From: Absidia repens
Taxonomy: Eukaryota > Mucoromycota > Mucoromycetes > Mucorales > Cunninghamellaceae
Length of the DNA stretch: 64,000 bases
Assembly: GCA_002105175.1 (NCBI GenBank)
Contig: MCGE01000004.1
Coordinates: forward strand, 620,001-684,000
Direction of reading: 5' to 3'
This document shows positions 1-12,847 of this stretch, piece after piece. How positions within the stretch are numbered: the stretch's first letter is position 1; each line of letters begins with the position of its first letter. The notes beneath the pieces are model-generated. The model had not been told where the DNA came from. It made no database searches and was given only the letters and a program-made list of their open reading frames with translations. The translations under genes and the position numbers were made by a program.

Positions 1-1079
1 TGTTTGTATACACACTACTACAAACGTTTGATAGTTGAAGAAAATAAAAAAAGGAAAATAAAAAAAATGGGTCAAGTCACTCATGTTTTCCTCGCCTTGC
101 CTGTCCGTCACCGTCAAATTTTCAACCACAGTCAGCGGAGTTTTCTTATTTGACGAAAGGTCTTTGCCCCCCCCCCCTGTAGTATTTAAGTAGGTGACCT
201 GTCAAAACACGAATAATACAAAATTGGACCCATGATTGATAAATAAATAAAAACTTTATTTCACAAAAAATATATAAAATAACTACAAATAATGCTATCA
301 CTATCAGCGCAAACTGTTGTTTCAGACAAAACCAAACCTATGGAAGAAAAGCTGATGAGATTTCCATTTTTTTTTTCTTTTTCGGTGTGAAATGAAATTA
401 GGATGATTGCTAAATCAGATAGGGGCGAAAGACTAAACATCATACACAAGGATAGTAAGTCCAAGGTCAAATGAACTATACTTTGCCATCTCATCCTATG
501 CAAAATCAACCATTTTCCTTGCTGTTTTAAAAAATATATTACCTTTTTGTGTGATTCAACGATGAAGAAAGAATATAGAAAAACTAGACAGGTAGGTTTG
601 CTTTTCTTGACATGCTTTTATACCCGATAGATTACATCTTCCGACTGTGACGCTTGTTACTGCCTATTTCAAAATAATTTTTTTTTTATTTCTAGGCTAT
701 CGTTACACAATCCTTGATAATACAGTTGCAGTCGAATTATTCTAAATAAGGAAATTACAGGGCCAATTATTAGAATCATTCGCTTGGAAAATAACTTAGC
801 AGACGATACTCTGAGCATACATCGACTTTCTGCCAAGGTACTCTCTAATTACATACACAAATAGCAGCGTTGCAGACATACTTCTGTACAGTAAGTCTCA
901 CAATAACGATAACATTGGGGTATGATAACAAAATTGCTTCGTCATTCTTTTGTCTGTACAGTAACCATGCAACTTTTTATCTAGTAAGATTGTGAACTTC
1001 TGGAAACTTCTTTTACTTTTGTTGATTTCATCGAAAGGAAAAAGGATACATATAAAAAGAAACATAAAACGCTAGAATG
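1..1079. other. Intergenic, no gene recognised
   Basis: AT-rich sequence with T and A runs and a C9 tract near 170. Short open frames (for example around 261-509 on the minus strand) have no recognisable motif and no convincing splice partners. The word CTGTACAGTA appears near 886 and 954 and again near 10695 and 32670, so this may be the worn edge of the repeat that follows. Confidence 0.5.
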
Positions 1080-1985
1080 CAGTTCAGCGAGACCCCAAAT
1101 CCGTTTCAAATCCCGCTCATGTGGTTTTTATTTCTCCCTTTTTTTTCGGTCGCTCTGCTTTCATTTCTTTTTTCTTCTTTTCTCCACCATGCGACTTGTT
1201 TGGGCTAATGATGATTTTAGATTAGTATCAGGACTAGTTTAGAAGGGGGTTCAGTTCAGGGATTACAAGATGCATGGGGAAACCCTTTCATTTTGGATCT
1301 AGGATCTGAAGACACCATTAGTTAGTTTTGCTTTTTGAAGCCTTCATTAGCTTAGCTTAGCGTTAGTTTGTCATAATTTGTATATATGTCGAATAAAATA
1401 GGTCTCTTTTTTACATTCCTTAAATGAAAAATGTCCCCATAGTAAGTCGCATGTATTGTGCGATAGATCTCTTGCTTACTATCATCACCCCTTTTGATTA
1501 GTGTTGACCATCGTTGTGCTTCAATAAAAGACACCATTTTAGTCTTTTTCATGTATTATACAATTTATCATACTAGTTCCCATTTAAAATTGTTCCTTTA
1601 TAGTGGCGTTGACTATCCTTTAGAAGCCGTAATATTTTCACTCATTCTCTCTCCATTAGATCCCTTTTTACAATGAACACCAAGCCTTTTGTTCGTATTT
1701 ACTCTATATGTCTCAATAAAACATACTTTTTATTACCCATCTTCTGCCCTACTATGCAATGAGCAAAGCTACTATTATTGTTATTGAGTAAATTTTCTAT
1801 CAAAAATCTGCTTTCTATTTCATTCACTATGAATACCTTTCTCCCGCCACCATAATGACTGGTTGGCGGTCCTATACCACTGCTATGAATGTGGCCCTGG
1901 GACTCGACCAATCACAATATTGTGCCTAAGCGGTAGTTGTCGCTATAGTTTTTCCCCTCTGATCTCTGATTCACCCACTACTATT
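1080..1985 (+). repeat. Dispersed non-coding repeat, copy A
   Basis: One of seven copies of an AT-rich family in this window. Order of parts: a CCCGCTCATGTGG word, a pyrimidine tract, a TTAGATTAGT segment, the conserved core around 1258-1300 (GATTACAAGATGCATGGGG followed by AAACCCTTTCATTTTGGAT), then two degenerate units of about 100 bp, each carrying a CTTCAATAAA- or TTAAATGAAA-like word and ending in GTGTTGACCAT. Similarity to copy F continues to about 1985 (TCGCTATAG and CCTCTGAT words). No coding potential was seen. Ends are approximate. Confidence 0.8.
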
Positions 1986-2415
1986 ATGTGCTTTTACACA
2001 CATACATACCTTATATTCTTACATACACCCATTAGGCATAGCACAGTGAGAAAGACAATTGACGAAGTTGCCTAATACCTAAACACATTTTTTCTTCTGC
2101 ACACACACACATATTTTTTTCTACATATACATGTGCACACCCATACAACAAGACAGATTACAGAGTACCCTGCTGATCAAAACCCACATTTCCAATAAAA
2201 TCCCTAACATCCAGTTAATAGAATATTTCCCAACACTCCATTGGAACTGCGGCGTTTATTTGTACCAAAAAACTGAAATATATATATATATAAAAGGAGA
2301 GGGGGATAAAGCAATATGAAAATTAAAAAATAATACTAAACTATAGCTATAATATAAAATACAAGATGGTAAATGGTAAATACTAAATAAATAAAAAAGA
2401 ACTAGCAAGAGAGTG

Positions 2416-4905
2416 TCATAAGGACCTATGAGTTCCAGGTTGAGTAGGCCATTCATTCAATTCCATGCCACTCGGCAGATCCCAAAAGATGTTTCCAGGG
2501 TAAAAAGATTGCTTGACATTTGATGTTGCCGTTGTTGCACATGGTATTGCTGTGTTTCTTTGACTATGATCATTGTTGCTAATATACAGCTGGAAATCAT
2601 CATAAAGCCGGACTGGGTTATCTGTTGAAGTTGCAGGAGCGTTATTGTCACCGACCTTGGCCAAAGTTGAATAAGAAGTGAATGGGTCAGAAGAATAGCA
2701 CCGCGAGCAGTCAGAGTATCCAAGTGCAAAAAGGGAGCGAATGCCAAACGAATGATCCAAGTCACCTATAAGTGGGGAAAAAAATGAAGTTCAATATCTG
2801 GCTCTTAATGTGTTTTTTTTTTGTCTTGTTTTAGTTTTACCATAACCTGACGATGACAACGGTACACATTTGCTGTCTATCCAGTCCATAATACTGTTGC
2901 AGTAGTTCGAAGAGGTTGGTAAAGATGACGATGTCGATTCAGAGATACTGGTGTTGGCATTCAATTCATTCTGTCCAGAGAGATGTGGCGTGCAATCAGG
3001 TGGTGTTGTTGATTGGCGCGAGTCAAGAGGTGCTGGAATTTCGGAGAGTGGTTCATAGCTACAGGGTAAATATCGGCGATGCTGAGCGACACAGTATAAA
3101 GCGGTATGAAGTTTTTCGGCGAGAGGTGATAGCTTGCTAAAGAGCTGAAGTGTTGCCAATATACGCATTAAATTTGCTCGAGCCACATCAGCCACCATGC
3201 TGCTGGGACTATTTGCATTGTAGACATGAATCAAAGAGGAAACAAATACCGGATAGATGATAAAGCTCCAAGATACCAAGAGATGATTTCGAGATTGCAT
3301 TTTACCGATGATATCTACCGTCCGTATGGCCGCATTCGTACAAACTTGAAGTGATAGGTGTGATGATGGTGTCGATTTCATTTGAATAAAGGGCCGATGA
3401 AGTAAGATCAATGACGTATAATACGCGAGCCCAATAACCCCTAACGTAAAAAAACCCCCCCACACCATCAGGAAATAGGATTAGAATCGAAAACAACACT
3501 GCTCAGTGTCACTCACACCATTTTTGATATTACCTGATAAAATTGTCATAGATTCATCACCGTAAGTTTTCCAATTGACTAGGGTGCCTGTGATTCGTAA
3601 AAATGGTGGTAATTTACTTCGCCACACACCAAGAGATTCTTCTAGTTTGCCAACCAACTCAGCGCTTCCAGTTTCCATACATTGCTTTCTTGCTGCCGGT
3701 GTATAAAGTCCATGAAGGATGTTGCCGAGAATTTTGGATACCTTAGTAAGTTGGGCAACTGCTTGAAATAGTGGCGATTGGGGGTAATTCATGATATCGA
3801 TTGTTGCACAAGGGATATTCGTTTGCTGTGATCGGTGAATGGGATTCATTGGTTTGTCCGCGAGGTCATCAACATAAACAGGTTGAGGATACGTTTCGTC
3901 ACAATCCTAAGGATAACAATAAGTAAGAACAAGATTTTTTTTTTTCTCTTCTTTCAACTTACTTCATCGAATGCTGCTAATGGTCTTCCTGTTCCTGCCG
4001 AAAACCAACGATCCAAGATATATAGCAGTCCCCATAACCGCTTCCTTGTTTCCTTGTCACTTTCAGATAAAGAGCCATCTTGATCGTTTCTGTGTAATCC
4101 AATATCCTGCGCCATCCGGACCGCCTATTAATCAAAAAGGAGAAAAAAGGCTTAGCCATCGCATACTTTTTTGCTTCATATTTCTAAACTATGATCTTAC
4201 TTACCACAGAGTTCAGTAACCAAACATCAGTCCATCGACTGTTAGCACTTGTTCGATATTGCATGGAAATGACAAGACTTTGTATAGCAGGAAGAGTAGG
4301 TGATTGGTTGCATTTGATATAATCCATGTGCTTATGTGACCAGGCATCAGAAGTTCGCTGTCCAGTTGAGTTTAATAAGGGGTATTTGGTGCAATTTCCA
4401 AAGGCTATAGAACTTTCCGTATATCGCATAGCAACACTGTAAATAGCACATAATAAAGGAGGACTTGGTAAAACATCCACTTGATCCCGGTATTGTTGCA
4501 AAAAAGCCGCCTTATTGACCACAGGTATGACAGGATATATATATGTAAAATAACTAGTAACAAAAAAAGAAAGGTAAGTACTAACATAATCATTGTGGGA
4601 AAAAAAAAGCACTTTTAACTTACATTTTCACCAGTGTATCGCTTGTTTCTTTGTCAATACCGCACATTCTATAAATCCAATCGTTGATCCCCTTGATAGT
4701 GTCTTTTGGCCGAGGATATCGCCACGAGCTAGATCGTTCGTTTTCTTCCATTTGCCTTGATCCATTGTTTTGCTGTCCAAAAGTATTGAAGTTGCTGTGT
4801 TCTTTTCGTCCGCTTTGTTCTCGATCCGCCAACAACCGTTCCAACCGCTCAAGACGTTCTTCAAGTTGCACAACACTAAATGACAGGGAGCGAAAAAAAA
4901 TATAA

Positions 4906-4936
<31 letters not shown>

Positions 4937-5432
4937 AGTAAAAAAGTTGAGGAAACGGCACAGGAGTTGATCTTACCCAGGACGTCCTCGCTTTCTTGGA
5001 CTATGGTGATACAAATATAACAATGATTTGGTCAGGGAAGGTCATACTAAAAAGCTTAAAAAATGTCGAGGAAGTTTCAGTTTACCTTGCAGTAAAAGTG
5101 CAGGCACCATTCGTTTGAAGGCACTGTTTGCAGATAGATCCATCTTGCTGTAGTTCACACCTTACTTTTCTCCGCCTGCAATTATCACTAAGTAAAGAAT
5201 TAGGAAAAGAGAAGTATGAGTAGCTGCCTTTACATTGTATATTAGCATCAATTGTTCTCCATTCATACCAGGCCTTTTCAGTTCGGTGTCGTTTTGATAG
5301 GTTTGTAGCATAAGTTGACTGGGGATAAGATATAGCAGGAATATGGGAATTTTCGGCGGAACAAGAACTGGATGGTTTCAAAGGTCTAGATTGTATTGGT
5401 ACGTTTGGATGATGCGCTTTATGTGTTTTCAT
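2416..5432 (-). CDS. Zn(II)2Cys6 fungal-type transcription factor
   Basis: DNA-binding regulator, about 791 residues in nine exons (5269-5432, 5086-5187, 4977-5000, 4624-4875, 4205-4553, 3963-4124, about 3534-3906, 2841-3440, 2416-2765). Joining exons 1 and 2 across an 81-nt intron creates a perfect binuclear zinc cluster, CX2CX6CX8CX2CX6C, starting at CDNCRRRKVRC; without that splice the first cysteine is lost. A basic SPRKRGRPG linker on a 24-nt exon and a short coiled coil (QLEERLERLERLL) follow. The middle homology region (Fungal_trans type) begins at YFTYIYPVIPVVNK and includes AVRMAQDIGLHRN, RLWGLLYILDRW and GRPLAAFDE. The C-terminus is Ser/Asn-rich. Which genes it controls cannot be read from the sequence. 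The start is the ATG just upstream of the cluster; a longer frame upstream is only lysine-rich low complexity. The donor of exon 7 is uncertain by 18 nt. Confidence 0.88.
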
Positions 5433-5526
5433 TAAAATCCTCAACGGAAGAAAAGAGAAAAATGATTTCCAAAAAAAAAAAAATTCACATCCATCCAAGG
5501 AAAAATTGGGCCGATTTATCCGTTTT

Positions 5527-5557
<31 letters not shown>

Positions 5558-6200
5558 GTTGACTTTTTTTCTTTTTCTTTTCTCTCTTCCCTTTTTGTTT
5601 TATTATTGTCAAATCAACCTTATCATACATCAGCTTTCTGACTTCATGTTTTGTATGGTTTGTCTATTGGAAAAATAATGGTACGAGGAGGTTGAATATG
5701 TTCTTACCGCTACTAATTTTTCCCTTATTATTGTATACTACGCAAGTATTTAGCTGGTTTTGTGTTGGACAAACTTTTATATGTGAATGATGGTAAGAGA
5801 ATACATGGCATATAGAGAAGATGGAGAATATATTAACGTCTGTATCTTTTCTTTATTAGCAAGGTTTTGCTCGCTAGACTTCAATATTAACGTAAATAGG
5901 CTAGAAGGCGACATGCATGATTCCTCTTTTAGGTAAATGACACTTGTATGAAGAAATGGAAATGACTGGCAGGCATAGTAAACAAAATAAAGATCACTCA
6001 CCATCATTCATGCAGTTCCCGCTTTTTGTCCTTATAGATGTCGGCTATTCGCTTAAATGGAAAAAATATGTTTGATTGTCGGGATTTCGTACAACATCAA
6101 CTCCTCTTTGTAATATGAAAAAACAAAAATAAAACAACTTTGCATCTTTACTAAGCTTTCTCTCTTACTTTTCACAGTATTCTTCTTATACATTGCTAGA
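5433..6200. other. Intergenic between divergent genes
   Basis: Shared upstream region of the zinc-cluster factor (-) and the metacaspase (+). It has a T run of about 29 bases near 5529-5557 and AT-rich sequence. No gene or clear regulatory motif was recognised. Confidence 0.5.
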
Positions 6201-8067
6201 ATGGATGGACAGTATCAATCTCATTTTTACCACCAACAACAATACCAGCAGTATCCCCCTCCACAGTATCATGAACAACCTTCTATGGAAACAACCGATC
6301 GCTTTGATCAATATGAAGAAAGAGTAAGTGTTTAAAACAGATAACACAGTATTGGGGTTTTTTAAGAAAATAAAAAATTCTCTATTAACCAAAGTACATT
6401 TGACTTTTCAGTTCGGTTCTACCTCCTCCTATGTGACCACCTCGTCTTATCAGTCCTCGACTACTATGACAGATCAGGAACCACATCAGCAACAGTCACC
6501 CGACGATGTTATCCTCCACATCAACCCGAGAATGCGGAGTCAACCTTCACTTTCTTTTGATTTATCCAACTGTAAGTAAAACAGTCTATCATGTATCGGG
6601 GCAGGAGGAGCGCGTTTCGGTGTCGGGTGATGCAATTGGAAACTGACTGAGTTTTAACAACAACGTCAAACAATGTCAAATATTGTTTGCGAATACATAT
6701 GCATGCATATAGGTCAAGGTAGGAAACGGGCTCTACTGATTGGAATCAACTACATTGGATCATCAAATCAATTGAATGGATGTATCAATGATGTGCATAG
6801 TATCAAGAATTTCTTGATTGAACGATTTAGCTTCAACGAGGTAAGTTACAATGGGAATAATAATAAAAAAGTTACATGCTTACTTACATGTGATCTTTTC
6901 GATACACTGTAGGCTGATATGGTGATTTTGACTGACGATCAACAAGAACCTCGGTTCCGTCCTACGAAAGCCAATATTTACAGTGCAATGCAGTGGCTAG
7001 TGAATGATGCCCAACCAAATGATTCGTAAGTTACGAAAATGTTTATTGGTTTCAGGTAAATAACATTATTCCCTGACACTTGTTTTTAGATTTTTCTTCC
7101 ATTTTAGTGGTCATGGTGGTAGTGTAAGAAATATATACATATATATGTGTGTGTAATTGGCTTCATCGATGATATAATCTTGACACTGACATTTTTTTTT
7201 ATTTAATGCTTAGGTCGCGGATGTTAGTGGTGATGAAGATGATGGTTATGATGAAACCATTTATCCTGTAGATTTCCAGGATTATGAGGGTGACAGCGGA
7301 CAAATCATCGACGACGTAAGTATTACCATGGGATGATGATTTGTAATGGCGCTAACTGAATTAAACATATCATTTTTTACAAAGGAATTACATGACTACT
7401 TGGTAAAACCGTTACCAAAGGGATGCCGACTGACGGCTATATTTGATAGTTGTCACAGTGGAACAGCTCTTGATCTGCCGTATGTATATTCAACCAAGGG
7501 AATCATCAAAGAACAAAACCTATTGAAGGATGCGGGTGTTGGATTATTATCAGCGGGACTGGCGTATGCGGCTGGTGACAAGAGCCGTGCTATCTCTTCG
7601 GTTATGTCTCTGGGGAAGCAACTCTATCGATCAAAAAATTTAACAGATGAAAATCGGGAAAAAAATAGCTCGGTGGCCGATGTGGTTATGTTTTCCGGTA
7701 CTGTATAAGTTGACTCCAATCTCCGCGCCATACTGACTGATTCATCTATTTTATTTTTTAGGATGCAAGGATAACCAAACCAGCGCTGATGCCCAAGAAG
7801 CTGGAAAGAGCACTGGTGCCATGTCTTACGCATTTGTCAGTAAGTTTTGATTCATACAGTTGCGAATTACTTGTGTGCATATGGGATGATACGATTGATT
7901 TTTTTTTTTTTTTTTACTATCTTATAGCTACCCTTCGACAAAATCCAAATCAGTCCTACCATGAATTGCTGAACAATGTGCGTGATATTCTTCGTGACAA
8001 ATATGCCCAAAGACCGCAATTTAGTTGTAGCCATCCACTAGATGTGAATCTTGAATTTGTTTGTTAG
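6201..8067 (+). CDS. Type I metacaspase
   Basis: Caspase-fold cysteine peptidase of the yeast Mca1 class, cleaving after Arg/Lys and linked in fungi to proteostasis and programmed cell death. 396 residues in nine exons: 6201-6323, 6412-6571, 6713-6840, 6913-7025, 7090-7123, 7214-7315, 7385-7697, 7762-7839, 7928-8067. The first ~90 residues are a Gln/Tyr/Pro-rich prodomain, as is usual for type I. The peptidase domain starts at [12 protein letters not shown]. The catalytic dyad is His183 in HFSGHGG, on a 34-nt exon, and Cys243 in DSCHSG. The conserved [12 protein letters not shown] segment lies between them. The p10-like end includes GAMSYAF and the C-terminal LDVNLEFVC. The predicted tertiary fold and dyad are intact. 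Poly(A)-like AAATAAATA follows near 8145. Confidence 0.95.
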
Positions 8068-8515
8068 TTAGTCGTTAGTTAGTTTGTTTTAGGCTTACTT
8101 CCCCCTCCTTACATTATCATCATCCTAGTGGATATATTCAAACAAATAAATATAAATATATCATCTTGTAAGATTATGTATCTTGTGTAGATGATGATTT
8201 TTTTTTTTTTTTTGTGTGTGTGTGTGTTTTTCGCTGTATTATAGAAGGTCAGTCGTTAGTCTTGTTAATATGATACATATATGCTTAGCTATTTCAATAT
8301 TGTAGTATATATCTATCCCACTGAATGTATTAATATAAGATACTCCTACTATTCACATCCATAATGATCTAAGGTGCGTTACTGTTCAACAAGAAAATAG
8401 TTCAACTAGGTGCTGGGGAGGTTTTAGAGCGTAATTTTTGATGAAATTAAATAACCCTCTCCATCTTTCAACATGTCAAGCGATCCTTTGAGACTCCAGT
8501 GGTTTCAGTTTGAAC

Positions 8516-8546
<31 letters not shown>

Positions 8547-8780
8547 ACCACATGCAAAATAAATTAATAAACGAGCCGGATATATATAATATGTCGAATT
8601 TACAGAGATCAACCCGTCACTAGACCACTAGGGCGAGAGGGTGTAGCAAGTAGCCATAGATATTTTAAAAAAAAAAGTATAACGTTGGCTACATGAACAA
8701 CGCCACCTGAATTTCTTTATAACCAGATATGGCTAATTTCGATAGTAGGTAATCAACGACAGGCAACTGGTCTCTGCTTC
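8068..8780. repeat. Intergenic with ATT microsatellite
   Basis: AT-rich 3' flank of the metacaspase gene. A TAT/ATT trinucleotide run of about 9 units lies near 8518-8546. A GC-richer patch near 8600-8640 looks faintly tRNA-like but has no valid cloverleaf. No gene recognised. Confidence 0.5.
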
Positions 8781-9840
8781 TTTAATGGTAAAAGTAATCA
8801 GAGTGGATGTACTAAAAAGCAAGTGTTTGGTAGAACATTCACAAAACAGCTACAGTAACAGCAGTACAATTATGATTTGGGTCAGAATATGGTAAAGAAA
8901 AATAGTATATTTTATTGACGCATATTGGTAGACACTAAAACTAAAGACAAGGAGTTCGTTGTAACAAAATATTAAATGGAACGATCCTTTGGAGAAACAA
9001 TTTGGGATACTAATGTGGGATGTGAAGAATGGGTAACACTAATTTGAAGTGATAATTGAAAAACCAAAGCCAAAATAATATAGAGTACAAGACATGAGAA
9101 AGACCAGCGATTATATTTAATTGAAGCAACAATGTCCAATACCAAGCAAATGAATGATGGTGTAAAAAAAAAAAAAAAAAAAAAAAAAGGAGACTAATGG
9201 GACATGTTTCCTTGAATCAAGTAAAGATATATTTTATTCAGATATAGATACAACCTATGGATAAACTAAAACTAAACTAAGTTAATGGAGGTTCCAAAAG
9301 CCAAACTAATGGTGGACCAAAATCCTGAAACCAAAATGAAAGAGTTTCCCCATGCATGTTGTAATCCCTGAGCTGAACCCTTCTAAACTAGACCTGACAC
9401 TAATCTAAGTCCACCAAAACTTCAATGAAGTTAAAATGGTGAAGAAAAAAAAAGACATAGAAAAATAAAATGAAAGGAAGAGCGCGCAAAAAGTAAATTA
9501 AAGTAAATAAACATTCACGTGCGCGGGGTTTGAACGTTTTTTTGGCGACTTTTTTTTTTTTTGTTAATACAGACTTGGAAACCCCTATTCTTTTCTTTTA
9601 TTTCCCCCCAAAAGTTAACACAATACAACATCACATTATCAGCATTGTGGTTTACTCGTAATGGCAGCTTTCACATCCATTAAACATTAGCAACATGGTT
9701 GATGTCTTCCCTTGACGCCTTCGCAGATATGTAAGATGAAGAAATTCAGCTTATGGCTGTTGAGTTTACCCCTTCATGGTAGAATCGTTTGTCACTCACT
9801 GTACATTGAAACTGTAACTGCTTTCAATGATTAGACAAGT
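8781..9840 (-). repeat. Dispersed non-coding repeat, copy B
   Basis: Minus-strand copy of the seven-member family. The core reads in reverse around 9335-9375 (CCCCATGCATGTTGTAATCC), and the CACGTG-containing word (CACGTGCGCGGGG) is near 9520. Flanks on both sides align by eye with copy G: a TATATTTTATTGA word near 8910, and GTTAACAC, TTCGCAGATA and TTTACCCCTTCATGGTAGAAT words between 9615 and 9790. The element therefore exceeds the core by several hundred bases. Confidence 0.78.
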
Positions 9841-10382
9841 TTATATTTTGTTATGTTAATTATTCATCAATAGAATCCGCACCACACAATATCCCTAATC
9901 GTCCACCGTTATATAGTTGTCATGGTTCTATTATTAGACTAGCTCACTGCACTGTGTCATAGTTTATATTATCATTTGAATAAAATATGTCCTGTCTTTT
10001 TAATTTTATATTGTATCTAGTACGTTTAATTTGTATTATCAAATGGGTATCCTTTACAGTACCCGTATTGTGTAGTGTCTGTGTGTGTAAGAAAAAAGCC
10101 TGCCATATTTGTGCCAAAAAAAAGGGTGTAATATGATGCGACATTGACTGCATAACCGTCATGCTGAACAATCATCTACTGTATCTACACTGGGTTTAGA
10201 AAACATAAGGATGAGAGGTATTTTTTTAATGGTTTTAAAAAATGTCGTTGGTCTACAGATAAAAAACAATACTAACGGATGCACAAGATATATATATATA
10301 AGCAGCCATGAGGGTATACAAGTATGATGATCAAAGCATACTGGAAGATATTTTGTTTGCTGGAATAGACATTCCTTTCGTT

Positions 10383-10414
<32 letters not shown>

Positions 10415-10960
10415 GTGGACGCCTTACTGTTGCAATTCTTCGCTCCTCTCCTTACTCATCGAAAGTCGACCTACTTCCACATCCGAAGGCTTTTTAATTA
10501 TAAAACATAAACGAAAACGAGCCGCGTAAATGTGTCCCTTTTCATCTTGCTGCACTAAACCATCAGAACGTTTTTTGTGCCAAACCTAATTCAATGTAAT
10601 TGTTTTGGACACAGCGTGGTCATTTTCAGGTTCACGGTACACAACTAAGTCATGAATAGGTGATACAATAATGACAATATAAACAACACTGTACAGTACA
10701 GTTAATACACACAATAAATGATTTTTGTCTGTTATAAACAATGATGATATACAATTGATGATGGTTGCAAAATTGAATATAGTTTTATTAAGCGAAATGA
10801 GATGAATAATAAAAAAAAAAAAAAAAATAAGGGTGGCCTATATTAAAAATGATATGGGTAAGTATAATAAAAAAAATATGTGCATGATAAATAAAAAGTG
10901 GCACTGGGCAGAAGATAGCTATTGAAATATTAATGATAATAATATGTTGTAAAAACTAAA
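9841..10960. other. Intergenic, no gene recognised
   Basis: AT-rich sequence with a T run of about 30 bases near 10384-10413. Open frames at 9944-10171 (-) and 10308-10529 (+) show no known motif and are broken by the homopolymer, so I do not call them. CTGTACAGTACAG near 10690 is a short palindrome. Confidence 0.5.
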
Positions 10961-12847
10961 CTAATCCAGAGATCGTCGCTTCTTGTTTTTCTTCGCCTTT
11001 TTCTTCTTGTGGTTCTTCTTGATTTGTTGGCCACCTTCAGTAGTGGTTTTCGCAGCTTTACTATCTTTGTGATTGTCAGTGTTTTTGGCCTTGATCTTGG
11101 TCTTTCGTTTTCCAGTCACTTTGGTATCCATACTAGAAGCCGGGTTCCGATCGTCGTCTTTGATGCTTTTGCCCTTGTTCTTGTTCTTGGTGGACGTCTT
11201 TTGGCTTGGCTGCTCTGAGTCCACGCTGTCGCTGATTGAATTCTTGACCGCATGCACCGGAGTTTCATAATCGTCTTCATCGTCAGTATCGATAATCACC
11301 CTCCGTTTCTTGTTCTTGCCCTCTCTACTTTCCATCATAATTCCACTAGAATCACCGTCGGTGTCACTGCTTTCCGATAATGATGGTATTGTTGATTTTG
11401 CTGCCGTTGCTGATGCTGTTGGTTGTTTCAAAGTTGAAGTTGAAGACGATGGTTCGTTTTCCTGTTTGTTCCTTGACACTCCGCCATTCGCGCCACCAGA
11501 TAGATTTGTAGTTCCGTATTCGTCTTGAAAATCGGCAAGTCCAGCATAATCCGCAGTATTGTCATCATCGTCTTCGCTGGAGCTCGTGTCTTCATCGTTG
11601 TCAGAATCCAATATTTCTATCGTCCTAGGCTCACCTCGTTGTAGTATATTGTTAAAGCTAATCTCGCTATCACCGTAGCGCTCATCGTCCGAATATTGGA
11701 TATCATCGTCTTCGTCATCATACAGATTATGGATATCGTGAGCGGCAGTATCCGATAACCCTTCATCCGAACCATCATCAGAATCATCATCAGAATCATC
11801 ATGTTCGTAATAACCTGGTAAGCCAATGCCTGAATTGTCAGAGTCACTATCGTCGCTGGATTCAATAATGTCGTGATCGTGGTCGCTACCATTGACAAAA
11901 TAAGAATGTGTAAATATCCCTTTGAACTTGATATATATTAACGCTTTCCTCGTTTACCTATCATATTCCACTTGATCATCGTTCACCACAAAGTCGATGT
12001 CAGAATCGTTGTATTCATCTTCATCTTCATGAGCCATATCAATGTCCATATCAAGATCTATGTGGTTGTGTCTGATTCCATTTTCCTCATTGCCAAGTTC
12101 ATACTGGAGACGGCAATGTTCACATTGCCCATCAGGTTCCAATTCATTCATGCAGGAGGCGCAGCGGGCACTAATTATTGTTTTTTTTAAAAAAAAAGGA
12201 AGTTAGTATTACACATTGATGATAAAGTATGTGATATTTATGATACTTACACATCATCACTTTCATCCCAAAAGTAGCCATGTGGATCATGGTTAGGAAA
12301 CAGCTTGTCCCAAAAACTCGCACTGGACGAATGACCATTGCTTGATATTTGTGTCACTGTTAATCCGACAAGTGGCTTGAACGCGTCCACTAAATTTTAA
12401 TAAAAACGCGCAATACCAAGCCGCAGTATAAACATAAAATTGGTTAGTAAACGCTTCATGAAGTGGATGGTTCTAATTACCTATTTTTTGAAGGACATAA
12501 GAAGGGCAAGGCCGTCTTGACACTGGTAGCCTACATTCAGGACAGGATTTGTTGTTATTCAGCCACTGGTGTAAGCATCCTTGGCAATAGGAATGGCCTA
12601 AAGATGGTGATTAGCTGTCAATGGACCTGATCATATGTGCACTTCGCTGTAAAGGATTACTTACCACACTCCAATGTATGAGGATTGTCAAAGTATTCCA
12701 CGCAGATCATGCAGCATAACCCTAAGAAGAGATCACAATGCGATAACGTCAAAACAATTGTATACATAATTTGTTTTCTCCCTTTTTTGCATTACCTTCA
12801 CGTATTTGTTTGCACTGAGAAATCTTCTCTGATGTTTCTGGATTCAT
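10961..12847 (-). CDS. RING-finger protein, probable nuclear E3 ubiquitin ligase
   Basis: 500 residues in six exons: 12796-12847, 12665-12721, 12481-12597, 12251-12389, 11958-12170, 10961-11885. A C3HC4 RING lies near the N-terminus, residues 21-58: CMIC, ECGHSYCQGC and CPEC supply the ligands in order. RING domains of this type recruit E2 enzymes, so ubiquitin transfer is the likely role. A second paired-cysteine module, CASC then CEHC (ARCASCMNELEPDGQCEHC), follows around residues 125-140 and may bind another zinc. The rest is strongly acidic and Ser/Asp-rich, ending in a Lys-rich tail (KKNHKKKKAKKNKKRRS) that looks like a nuclear or nucleolar signal. The target is unknown. The start ATG is the only one that puts the RING in frame. 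It is divergent from the HSF-type gene, 221 bp away. Confidence 0.82.

Noticed and set aside
1240..1300. Pol III A/B box in the repeat (TAGTTTAGAAG, GGTTCAGTTC)
   Set aside because: The A-box match is good, but the B-like word has a mismatch and starts within about 10 bp, far too near for a tRNA-type promoter; other copies do not conserve it.
3516..3534. Second possible donor for exon 7 of the zinc-cluster gene
   Set aside because: Both GTAATA at 3533-3528 and GTGTGA further on keep the frame; I kept the first because its donor is nearer consensus, but the choice is open.
8596..8645. tRNA-like words (CTAGTGGTCTAGTGAC on the minus strand)
   Set aside because: No valid cloverleaf, and the A-like and B-like boxes are too close together; a B-box consensus is not present.
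10308..10529. 73-residue frame through a T30 run
   Set aside because: Most of the frame is the homopolymer; no homologous domain recognised.
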